From JBQCHF01 sp051953655 (GTDB lineage: Bacteria > Actinomycetota > Actinomycetes > Motilibacterales > Motilibacteraceae), in NCBI GenBank assembly GCA_051953655.1, contig JBQCIO010000259.1:1-19235 (forward strand): a stretch of 19,235 nucleotides of DNA, in the 5' to 3' direction. This document shows, one piece after another, positions 13,795-19,235 of this stretch (positions are counted from its first letter, which is position 1; the number at the start of each line of letters is the position of its first letter). The position numbers were made by a program, and so were the translations under genes. The notes under the pieces were generated by a model that was given only the letters and a program-made list of their open reading frames with translations, did not search any database and was not told the origin of the DNA.

Positions 13795-13842
13795 CCTCAG
13801 GTCCTGGTGTCCTCAAGTCCTGCTGGCCTCAGGCCCTCGCGT
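13795..13842 (-). repeat. Three 16-bp imperfect tandem units in the esterase leader
   Basis: Units 13795-13810, 13811-13826 and 13827-13842 each begin CCTCA and follow the form CCTCAGGTCCTGGTGT; unit 2 and unit 3 each match unit 1 at 13 of 16 positions. They lie immediately upstream of the Shine-Dalgarno of the esterase. Each unit on the minus strand contains an AGGAC or GAGG word. Confidence 0.6.
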
Positions 13843-13913
13843 CCGGACCATCGGCCCGCCGGACCTACCACTGTGGCGCGCGCGGCACGACCAGGCCAAA
13901 GGCAGGGGGCCGC

Positions 13914-13942
13914 TTGACCGTCGCGTTGCCGAGCGCTGGCGA
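13914..13942 (+). promoter_or_regulatory. Putative promoter for the rhomboid-like gene
   Basis: TTGACC (13914-13919), 17-base spacer, then TGGCGA (13937-13942), ending ten bases before ATG 13953. The start site would fall close to the ATG, so translation would be leaderless or nearly so. Confidence 0.4.
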
Positions 13943-13952
13943 CCCTGGAGCC

Positions 13953-14660
13953 ATGAAGCGCTCGCTCGCCCTGCCCGCGCGGCCCACGCGCGCGCAGGTG
14001 CGAGCCCTCGCCCGCCGGGCCTGGCGGCTGGTGCGCGGCAGCGACCTGGCCCTCGCCTACTCGGCCGTGGTCGTCGCCGTGGCCCTGGTCCTCGCCGTCC
14101 TGCCCCGTGAGGTGCACGACCGCGTGGTGCTGCAGTCCAGCACCAACCTGGCCAACCTGCGCGACCACCCCTTCGAGGTGCTGCTGGCCAGCGCCTTCGT
14201 CGTCAGCGACGTCCTCGGCCTCTGGATGGTCCCGTTCCTGGCGCTGGCCTACGCCACCGCGCAGCGCTGGCTGGGCCGCGGGCCCACCGTGGTCGCCGCG
14301 CTCGTGGGGCACGTCGGCGCCACGCTGCTGGTGGCCAGCGTGCTCGTGGCCGGCATCCGGCACGGACGGCTCGCCGCCTCGGTGGCGCACGAGCCCGACG
14401 TCGGCATCAGCTACGGCCTGGCGTGCGTCGCCGGTCTGATCACTCCGCGCCTCCCGGTCTCCTACCGTCCGTGGTACGTCGCCGGGCTCGTCGTCTTCTT
14501 CGTCGGCCCCCTGGTGATACGCCCCACGTTCACCGACCTGGGCCACACCTGCGCGCTGCTGCTCGGCTTCGGGCTGGCCCTGCTGGCCGCGCGTGCGGCC
14601 AGCGCCGCCGGAACTGCGGGCGAGGGTCGCGCGTTGGACCTCGACGCGCCGGGCGGCTAG
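13953..14660 (+). CDS. Rhomboid-like integral membrane protein
   Basis: 235-aa polytopic protein with about six membrane helices after a basic N-terminus. Rhomboid-type features: the GISYG motif holding Ser153 (compare GxSG) at the start of a helix (SYGLACVAGL), and His198 in LGHTCALLLGFGLAL, which resembles the HLxGxxxG helix carrying the catalytic histidine. GHVGATLL at 119-126 replaces the classical HxxxN of the second catalytic-side helix with HxxxT. An active intramembrane serine protease is therefore plausible but not shown. The ATG at 13953 lacks a good Shine-Dalgarno, and an open frame continues far upstream only as shadow. Its TAG stop at 14658-14660 forms part of the -10 box of tmsA. 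Substrate unknown. Confidence 0.75.
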   Translation: MKRSLALPARPTRAQVRALARRAWRLVRGSDLALAYSAVVVAVALVLAVLPREVHDRVVLQSSTNLANLRDHPFEVLLASAFVVSDVLGLWMVPFLALAYATAQRWLGRGPTVVAALVGHVGATLLVASVLVAGIRHGRLAASVAHEPDVGISYGLACVAGLITPRLPVSYRPWYVAGLVVFFVGPLVIRPTFTDLGHTCALLLGFGLALLAARAASAAGTAGEGRALDLDAPGG

Positions 14661-14663
14661 CGT
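14634..14663 (+). promoter_or_regulatory. Putative tmsA promoter with leaderless start
   Basis: TTGGAC (14634-14639), 18-base spacer, TAGCGT (14658-14663), then six bases to GTG 14670. The -10 box overlaps the stop codon of the preceding gene. Transcription would begin at about the GTG. Confidence 0.5.
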
Positions 14664-14669
14664 CCGCCT

Positions 14670-16037
14670 GTGAACGACCACGCGGCCTACGAGCTCCGGA
14701 AGCAGCGACTGCTCGAGCAGTACGCAGCCATCCCGCCCGGCGCCCCCGTCCGCCTGGCCAAGCGCACCTCCAACCTCTTCCGTCCGCGGGCGGCCACGAG
14801 CACGCCGGGGCTGGACGTGCGCGCCTTCGACGGGGTGCTGTCGGTCGACCCGGTCGCCCGCACCGCCGACGTGCAGGGCATGACCACCTACGAGCACCTG
14901 GTCGACGTCACGCTGGCGCACGGCCTGATGCCCAAGGTGGTGCCGCAGCTGCGCACCATCACCCTGGGCGGCGCCGTCACCGGCCTGGGCATCGAGTCCA
15001 CCTCGTTCCGCAACGGCTGCCCCCACGAGTCGGTGCTCGAGATGGAGGTCATGACCGGCGACGGGCGGATCGTGGTCGCGCGTCCGGACAACGAGCACCG
15101 CGACCTCTTCTACGGCTTCCCGAACTCCTACGGGACGCTCGGCTACACCCTGCGGCTCACCATCGAGCTCGAGCCGGTCAAGCCCTACGTCCACCTGCGG
15201 CACGTCCGCTTCTCCGACGCCGCGTCGTTGTTCGCGGCCGTCGAGCAGGTCGCGCAGACGCAGGAGCACGACGGGCACCGGGTCGACTTCATGGACGGGG
15301 TGCTGTTCTCTCCGGACGAGGGCTACCTGTGCCTCGGCGAGTTCACAGACGAGGCGCCCTACACGTCGGACTACACCGGCATGGAGGTCTTCTACCGCTC
15401 CATCCAGCACCGGGACGAGGACTACCTCACGGTGCTGGACTACCTGTGGCGGTGGGACACCGACTGGTTCTGGTGCTCCGGGGCCTTCGGTGCCCAGGAC
15501 CCGCGCATCCGGCGGGTCTGGCCCAAGAGCAAGCTGCGCTCGGACGTCTACTGGAAGCTGGTGGCGCTGGACGAGCGCTACGGCGTCGTCCGGCGGATCG
15601 AGGGCGCGCGCGGGCTGCAGCCGCGGGAGAAGGTCATCCAGGACATCGAGGTCCCGGTGGCCCGCGCGGCCGACTACGCCGCCTGGTTCGACCGGGAGGT
15701 CGGGATGCGGCCGGTGTGGGTCTGCCCGCTGCGCCAGGCCGACCCGGAGGCGGTGTGGGACCTCTACGCCTTCGACCCCTCCACCACCTATGTGAACTTC
15801 GGCTTCTGGGGCACGGTGCGGCTCAAGCCCGGCCAGGCCGACGGGCACCACAACAGGCTGGTCGAGCGCGAGGTCGAGCGGCTGGGCGGGCGCAAGTCGC
15901 TCTACTCGACGGCCTACTACGAAGAGGACGAGTTCTGGCGCCTCTACGGCGGCGCACAGTACGAGGTGCTGAAGAAGACGTACGACCCCGGCAGCCGGCT
16001 GCTCGACCTCTACGCCAAGTGCGTGGGGCGTCGCTGA
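14670..16037 (+). CDS. tmsA: FAD-binding oxidoreductase, TmsA/BfaA-like (10-methyl fatty acid reduction)
   Basis: 455-aa flavoprotein of the FAD_binding_4/DHCR24-like family. With the next gene it corresponds to the TmsA-TmsB pair, in which TmsB adds a methylene group to an oleoyl chain and TmsA reduces it to 10-methylstearate (tuberculostearate). FAD domain blocks are at about 55-165, including ITLGGAVTGLGIEST (97-111, flavin contacts) and PNSYGTLGYTLRL (151-163). The C-terminal half has the family-like FWGTVRLKPGQ and LYGGAQYEVLKKTYDPG. The Rv0449c/Rv0447c pair of M. tuberculosis is the reference arrangement. The GTG at 14670 has TAGCGT six bases before and no Shine-Dalgarno, so leaderless translation is likely. 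Assignment as TmsA rests on its pairing and overall similarity; a different lipid reductase is the alternative. Confidence 0.82.
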   Translation: MNDHAAYELRKQRLLEQYAAIPPGAPVRLAKRTSNLFRPRAATSTPGLDVRAFDGVLSVDPVARTADVQGMTTYEHLVDVTLAHGLMPKVVPQLRTITLGGAVTGLGIESTSFRNGCPHESVLEMEVMTGDGRIVVARPDNEHRDLFYGFPNSYGTLGYTLRLTIELEPVKPYVHLRHVRFSDAASLFAAVEQVAQTQEHDGHRVDFMDGVLFSPDEGYLCLGEFTDEAPYTSDYTGMEVFYRSIQHRDEDYLTVLDYLWRWDTDWFWCSGAFGAQDPRIRRVWPKSKLRSDVYWKLVALDERYGVVRRIEGARGLQPREKVIQDIEVPVARAADYAAWFDREVGMRPVWVCPLRQADPEAVWDLYAFDPSTTYVNFGFWGTVRLKPGQADGHHNRLVEREVERLGGRKSLYSTAYYEEDEFWRLYGGAQYEVLKKTYDPGSRLLDLYAKCVGRR

Positions 16038-16128
16038 GCGCCTGCAAGGAGCTTCACGAAGCCGGGCGGGACCACGGGTGCCGGGACGAGAGCGGCCGAC
16101 GAACAGTCGGCAGAGGGAGACAGGGACG
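16038..16128. other. Short tmsA-tmsB spacer with small hairpins
   Basis: Ninety-one bases between the two genes. GCTTC/GAAGC is a small stem around 16050-16062, and CCGAC/GTCGG another around 16096-16110. The latter ends just before the AGGGAGA Shine-Dalgarno of tmsB. They may attenuate or process the mRNA, or be chance. Confidence 0.35.
16114..16120 (+). promoter_or_regulatory. Ribosome binding site deciding the tmsB start
   Basis: AGGGAGA, eight bases before ATG 16129. It rejects the in-frame GTG at 16078, which has no such site. Confidence 0.75.
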
Positions 16129-17406
16129 ATGAGCAGGACCACCAGCAGCGCCGTGCGCGGCACCATCAGCGTCGCCGACGCCTTCGAGCGGGTCGTGGGT
16201 GCGGACGTGCCGGTCGCGTTCTCCGCCTACGACGGCAGCAGCGCGGGCACGCCCGGGGCCTCCATCGCCGTCAACGTCCGCAACCCCCGCGCCATCTCCT
16301 ACCTGGTCCAGTCCCCCGGCGAGCTCGGCCTCGGCCGTGCCTACGTGGCCGGCGACCTCGAGGTGGAGGGCGACGTCTACGAGGCCCTGCGGGCGATGTC
16401 CCAGTCCACGCTGGACAAGCTCTCCTGGCGCGACCGGTTGGACATCCTCAAGGCCTTCGGCAAGCAGGCGCTGCGCCCGGTCGCGCCGCCGCCGCAGGAG
16501 GTCGTGCAGCACGGGCTGCTGCGGCACACCAAGCGCCGCGACGCGCAGGCGATCTCGCACCACTACGACGTCTCGAACCGGTTCTACGAGTGGGTGCTCG
16601 GACCGTCGATGGCCTACACCTGCGCGGTCTACCCCGAGCTGGGCAGCTCACTGGAGGAGGCGCAGTACACCAAGTTCGACCTGGTGTGCCGCAAGCTCGA
16701 CCTGCAGCCGGGCCAGCGCCTGCTCGACGTCGGCTGCGGCTGGGGCGGCATGGTCATGCACGCCGCCAAGAACTACGGCGTCAAGGCGCTGGGCGTCACG
16801 CTCTCCCGGCAGCAGGCCGAGTGGGCGCAGAAGGCGATCGCTGACGCCGGGCTGTCCGACCTGGCCGAGGTGCGCTACCTGGACTACCGGGACGTGCCCG
16901 AGAGCGGCTTCGACGCGGTGAGCTCCATCGGTCTCACCGAGCACATCGGCAAGGCGCAGCTGCCCTCCTACGTGCGCTTCCTGCACAGCAAGCTCAAGCC
17001 GGGGGGCCGCCTGCTCAACCACTGCATCATGCGCCCGACCAACCTCGACCCGCTGATCCGCAAAAAGGGCTTCATCAACCGCTACGTCTTCCCCGACGGC
17101 GAGCTGCTCGGCCTCGGCCACATCGTCTCGGCCATCCAGGACAACGGGTTCGAGGTGCGCCACGAGGAGAACCTGCGCGAGCACTACGCGATGACCCTGC
17201 GCGACTGGGGCCGCAACCTCGAGGAGCACTGGGACGAGGCCGTCGCCGAGGTCGGCGAGGGCACCGCCCGGGTGTGGCGCATCTACATGGCCGGCTCGCG
17301 CCTGGCCTTCGAGCGTCGCGGCATCGAGCTGCACCAGGTGCTGGCCGTGCGCACCCACGACGACGGCCGCGCGGACATGCCGCTGCGTCCCACCTGGGCC
17401 AGCTGA
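16129..17406 (+). CDS. tmsB: SAM-dependent methyltransferase, Cfa/TmsB (BfaB)-like
   Basis: 425-aa methyltransferase of the cyclopropane fatty acid synthase family. It should transfer a methyl from SAM to the double bond of a phospholipid-bound oleoyl chain, the first step of 10-methyl branching, with TmsA reducing the product. The Cfa-type N-terminal domain is at about 1-130; AISHHYDVSNRFYEWVLG at 141-158, the SAM motif LLDVGCGWGGM at 198-208, GVTLSRQQ at 222-229, and GLTEHIG at 268-274 follow. Counterparts of the E. coli Cfa active-site residues are visible: Cys165 (YTCAVY), Glu271, His298 and Ile300 (NHCIM), Tyr353. Cyclopropanation remains possible from sequence alone; the adjacent reductase is what favours methylation. 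A strong terminator follows at 17432-17467. Confidence 0.88.
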   Translation: MSRTTSSAVRGTISVADAFERVVGADVPVAFSAYDGSSAGTPGASIAVNVRNPRAISYLVQSPGELGLGRAYVAGDLEVEGDVYEALRAMSQSTLDKLSWRDRLDILKAFGKQALRPVAPPPQEVVQHGLLRHTKRRDAQAISHHYDVSNRFYEWVLGPSMAYTCAVYPELGSSLEEAQYTKFDLVCRKLDLQPGQRLLDVGCGWGGMVMHAAKNYGVKALGVTLSRQQAEWAQKAIADAGLSDLAEVRYLDYRDVPESGFDAVSSIGLTEHIGKAQLPSYVRFLHSKLKPGGRLLNHCIMRPTNLDPLIRKKGFINRYVFPDGELLGLGHIVSAIQDNGFEVRHEENLREHYAMTLRDWGRNLEEHWDEAVAEVGEGTARVWRIYMAGSRLAFERRGIELHQVLAVRTHDDGRADMPLRPTWAS

Positions 17407-17431
17407 CCCGAAGGGCACCCGAACGACCCAG

Positions 17432-17467
17432 CGAGGGCCCCCGCTCCAGTCGGAGCGGGGGCCCTCG
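17432..17467 (+). terminator. Strong hairpin terminator after tmsB
   Basis: Perfect 16-bp stem (17432-17447 with 17452-17467) and a four-base AGTC loop, 26 bases after the stop. No T-tract. It separates the tms genes from the secreted-protein/sortase operon. Confidence 0.88.
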
Positions 17468-17620
17468 TGGCGTGCGGTCCCGCGAGGGCTTGGGCGCTTG
17501 ACCGACTCTTTACCTTGCGGACCCATCCACCGTCTCCCCCGCTCCGGACCTGAGATGTCCGACGGCGTCCCGGCTCTCATGCCAGGGGCGCGGTCATCCG
17601 GTTCGACTCTCGGTTCCAGC

Positions 17621-17626
17621 GAAGGG
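17621..17626 (+). promoter_or_regulatory. Ribosome binding site deciding the CHRD-like protein start
   Basis: GAAGGG, six bases before ATG 17633. This picks the start just before an ideal signal peptide, rather than the upstream GTG that would add 45 residues. TTGACC at 17498-17503 is a weak -35 candidate; no good -10 follows. Confidence 0.7.
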
Positions 17627-17632
17627 TTTCCC

Positions 17633-18415
17633 ATGAAGGTCAAGAAGTCGCTGTTCCTCGCGCCGATGCTCGCCCCGGTGCTCCTGCCGCTCGCGCTGGC
17701 CGCTCCCGCGAGCGCCGCGACCAACGGCACCTACACCTTCCAGATGGACTCGCTCAACAACTCCGGTGCCACCGCCACCGCCCAGGTGACGTTGAACGGC
17801 ACCCAGCTGCACGTCGTCATCGACGGCCACGGCTTCGTCCCGAACGCGCCGCACGCCCAGCACCTGCACGGCGACCTGTCCGGCAAGACCTTCGACTGCC
17901 CCACCCCGGCCGAGGCCAAGGCGTCGGACAAGAACGGCGACGGGCACCTGTCCACCACCGAGGCCGCCGGCTTCTACGGCCCGGTGATGATCGCCCTCAC
18001 CACCAAGGGCGACACCAGCATGAACAGCGCCCTGGCCGTGGACCGCTTCCCGGTGGCCGACGCGAAGGGCAACCTGCACTACGACCGCACCATCACCATC
18101 GACCAGAAGACCGCGGACAACCTCAAGAACCTGCACATCGTCGACCACGGCGTCGACTACAACGGCAACGGCAAGTACGACGGCGACGCCAAGAGCGACC
18201 TCGACCCGTCGCTGCCCGCCGAGGCCACCGACCCGGCCGCCTGCGGCGCGCTGCACCTGGCCCAGGTCAGCAACACCCCGATGGGCGGCGTCAACACCGG
18301 CACCGGCTCCTCGGGCCCGGCCGACCTTCCCGCCATCGTGTTCGGCGGCGGCGCCCTGGCCGGCGCCGGCGCCCTGCTGGTCGCCCGCCGTCGCACGGCG
18401 GCCGGCAGCCGCTGA
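17633..18415 (+). CDS. Secreted CHRD-like protein with two calcium loops and a C-terminal anchor
   Basis: 260-aa precursor. Residues 1-29 form a clear Sec signal peptide (KVKK, hydrophobic core, PASAA cleavage). The mature part has a histidine-rich HAQHLHGDL (74-82) reminiscent of CHRD domains. An EF-hand loop follows at 99-110 (DKNGDGHLSTTE, Asp, Asn, Asp, Gly, Glu at the canonical positions). A second, dockerin-like loop lies at 175-186 (DYNGNGKYDGDA). A low-complexity Gly/Ser/Thr linker precedes PADLPAIVFGGGALAG, a membrane helix (about 233-251) and ARRR. The helix-plus-Arg tail looks like a sorting signal, but LPAIV is not LPxTG. The sortase begins 4 bases after the stop, so this is its probable substrate or co-expressed partner. 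Function unknown. Confidence 0.82.
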   Translation: MKVKKSLFLAPMLAPVLLPLALAAPASAATNGTYTFQMDSLNNSGATATAQVTLNGTQLHVVIDGHGFVPNAPHAQHLHGDLSGKTFDCPTPAEAKASDKNGDGHLSTTEAAGFYGPVMIALTTKGDTSMNSALAVDRFPVADAKGNLHYDRTITIDQKTADNLKNLHIVDHGVDYNGNGKYDGDAKSDLDPSLPAEATDPAACGALHLAQVSNTPMGGVNTGTGSSGPADLPAIVFGGGALAGAGALLVARRRTAAGSR

Positions 18416-18419
18416 CGTC

Positions 18420-19166
18420 GTGGCAGTCACCCGGTTCGGCGGTCGTCGCGGTGTCCTCACCGCGGCGGCCGCCGGCCTGGCCACCCTGGGCGTGGGCAGC
18501 ATCGGCTGGGCGGCGACGCACCAGCCGACTCCCCCGCCCGCGCCGTCGTCCGTGACCGTGGCCGGCGCGCCGAGCGCCACGCCCTCGTCGTCCGGCGCCT
18601 CGACCACGTCGTCCGCCTCGCCGTCTGCTCTGCCCTCCTCCGACAATTCGTCGGAGAGAGTGGTGGCGGCGGCGACACCGAAGGGCCCTGCTGCGGCGCC
18701 GGCCCTGCCGTCGTCGAAGCCGGTGCGGATCGTCATCCCCAAGATGCACCTGGACCAGCCGCTCGTCGGCGAGGGCCTCGAGCCCAGCGGCGAGCTGAAG
18801 GCGCCGTCCGAGCCCGGCCAGGTCGGCTGGTACACCGGCGCCCCCACGCCGGGCTCGATGGGCCCGGCGGTCGTGGAGGGCCACGTCACCTGGAACGGCG
18901 ACCCTGCGGCGTTCTACCAGCTGGGCAAGCTGGTTCCCGGCGACACGGTCGAGGTGGCCCGCGCCGACGGCAAGGTCGCCGTCTTCACGGTGACCGGCGG
19001 GAAGGTCTACTCCAAGGACCAGTTCCCCACCGCCGACGTCTACGGAAACCTCGACCACCCCGGCCTGCGCCTGATCACCTGCGGCGGCACCTACGACAAG
19101 GCGAACCACCGCTACCTGGGCAACCTCGTCGTCTTCGCGACGATGACCTCGGTGAAGGACGCCTGA
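18420..19166 (+). CDS. Class F-type sortase
   Basis: Cysteine transpeptidase that cleaves sorting signals and links proteins to the cell wall. It is 248 aa with an N-terminal signal/anchor (about 11-32), an extended Pro/Ser/Thr/Ala-rich linker (33-98), and the sortase beta-barrel. Catalytic residues are His155 (VEGHVTW), Cys221 (LITCGG) and Arg231 (NHRYLGNLVVF). The compact domain with VRIVIPKMHLDQPLVGEGL and GQVGWYTGAPTPG is typical of class F (the class often annotated as DUF-type sortase in actinobacteria); class E is less likely. The GTG start at 18420 is four bases past the previous stop, so both form an operon. A downstream terminator is not seen before the artefactual window end. Confidence 0.9.
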   Translation: MAVTRFGGRRGVLTAAAAGLATLGVGSIGWAATHQPTPPPAPSSVTVAGAPSATPSSSGASTTSSASPSALPSSDNSSERVVAAATPKGPAAAPALPSSKPVRIVIPKMHLDQPLVGEGLEPSGELKAPSEPGQVGWYTGAPTPGSMGPAVVEGHVTWNGDPAAFYQLGKLVPGDTVEVARADGKVAVFTVTGGKVYSKDQFPTADVYGNLDHPGLRLITCGGTYDKANHRYLGNLVVFATMTSVKDA

Positions 19167-19183
19167 CCCAGAACCCCTGCCGT

Positions 19184-19235
19184 GGTAATTAAAATAAAGT
19201 GAAAATAACCAAAAATAAAATATAAAAGAAAGAGT
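19184..19235. other. A/T-rich low-complexity window end
   Basis: The last ~50 bases are almost entirely A and T (dominated by A-runs), beginning a few bases after the sortase stop and a short normal piece. In a genome this GC-rich it is foreign or artefactual. With the G/C-only start of the window it suggests low-quality contig ends. No gene or origin is supported. Confidence 0.65.

Noticed and set aside
12636..13952. Open frame running from the repeat gap into the rhomboid-like gene
   Set aside because: It crosses the esterase on the opposite strand and is low-complexity. The membrane protein begins at ATG 13953 behind a promoter-like pair.
17498..17526. TTGACC promoter for the CHRD-like gene
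   Set aside because: The -35 word is good, but 17-18 bases downstream the sequence reads ACCCAT/CCCATC, a poor -10. Kept only as a weak candidate.
17598..17612. tRNA T-loop-like GGTTCGACTC
   Set aside because: Its five-base flanks do not pair and no acceptor, D or anticodon arm was found around it. It is simply upstream leader of the CHRD-like gene.
1..19235. Mobile element, prophage, CRISPR array or toxin-antitoxin system
   Set aside because: No transposase, integrase, regularly spaced repeats or toxin-antitoxin signature was found. The repeats seen are short and local.

Overview
The window is about 19 kb of very GC-rich DNA. It has high-GC codon use, many GTG (and one TTG) starts, and SD-less starts just behind TAGSNT-type -10 boxes. 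This points to an actinobacterium. The aa3 oxidase layout and the order of adoK, erpA and glycerate kinase resemble the M. tuberculosis Rv2199c-Rv2205c neighbourhood. My best guess is a Geodermatophilaceae-like member (Blastococcus, Geodermatophilus, Modestobacter); this is inference. The contents look mainly chromosomal. I see no transposase, integrase, prophage, CRISPR array, rRNA or tRNA.

Layout. (1) 101-3228, minus strand: ctaC-ctaD-ctaF, the core of the aa3 cytochrome c oxidase. (2) 3426-4849, plus: a cysteine desulfurase translationally coupled to a TusA-like sulfur carrier. (3) 4870-4940: a striking imperfect 27-bp inverted repeat between convergent genes. (4) 4955-6654, minus: adoK-like adenosine kinase followed by aat. 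(5) 6753-7531, plus: a 63-aa unknown gene and a RibD_C/dihydrofolate-reductase-like protein. (6) 7695-9337, minus: ErpA-type Fe-S carrier and a glycerate kinase. (7) 9569-10849, plus: a secreted S53 (sedolisin) peptidase with almost no propeptide. (8) 11027-12247, plus: nadA, quinolinate synthase. (9) 12248-12689: the only gap over 300 bases, with hairpins and three copies of a 14-bp repeat core. (10) 12690-13775, minus: a membrane-anchored esterase. (11) 13953-17406, plus: a rhomboid-like membrane protein, then a FAD oxidoreductase and a Cfa-family methyltransferase that match the TmsA/TmsB (BfaA/BfaB) pair for 10-methyl branched fatty acids. (12) 17633-19166, plus: a secreted protein with two calcium-loop-like motifs and a C-terminal anchor, followed 4 bases later by a class F-type sortase.

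Functional links. CtaC/D/F belong to terminal respiration. The desulfurase/TusA pair mobilises sulfur from cysteine, and ErpA and NadA are the Fe-S delivery protein and an Fe-S enzyme, so sulfur and Fe-S metabolism recurs. The second half is biased to the cell envelope: secreted peptidase, membrane esterase, rhomboid-like protein, lipid methylation pair, and a sortase with its likely partner protein.

The first 85 bases contain no A or T, and the last ~50 bases are nearly all A/T. Both ends look like contig-end artefacts and should not be interpreted biologically. No single feature is a clearly new system. The most novel-looking signals are the inverted repeat at 4870-4940, the repeated element after nadA, the propeptide-poor sedolisin and the sortase pair without a recognisable LPxTG motif.
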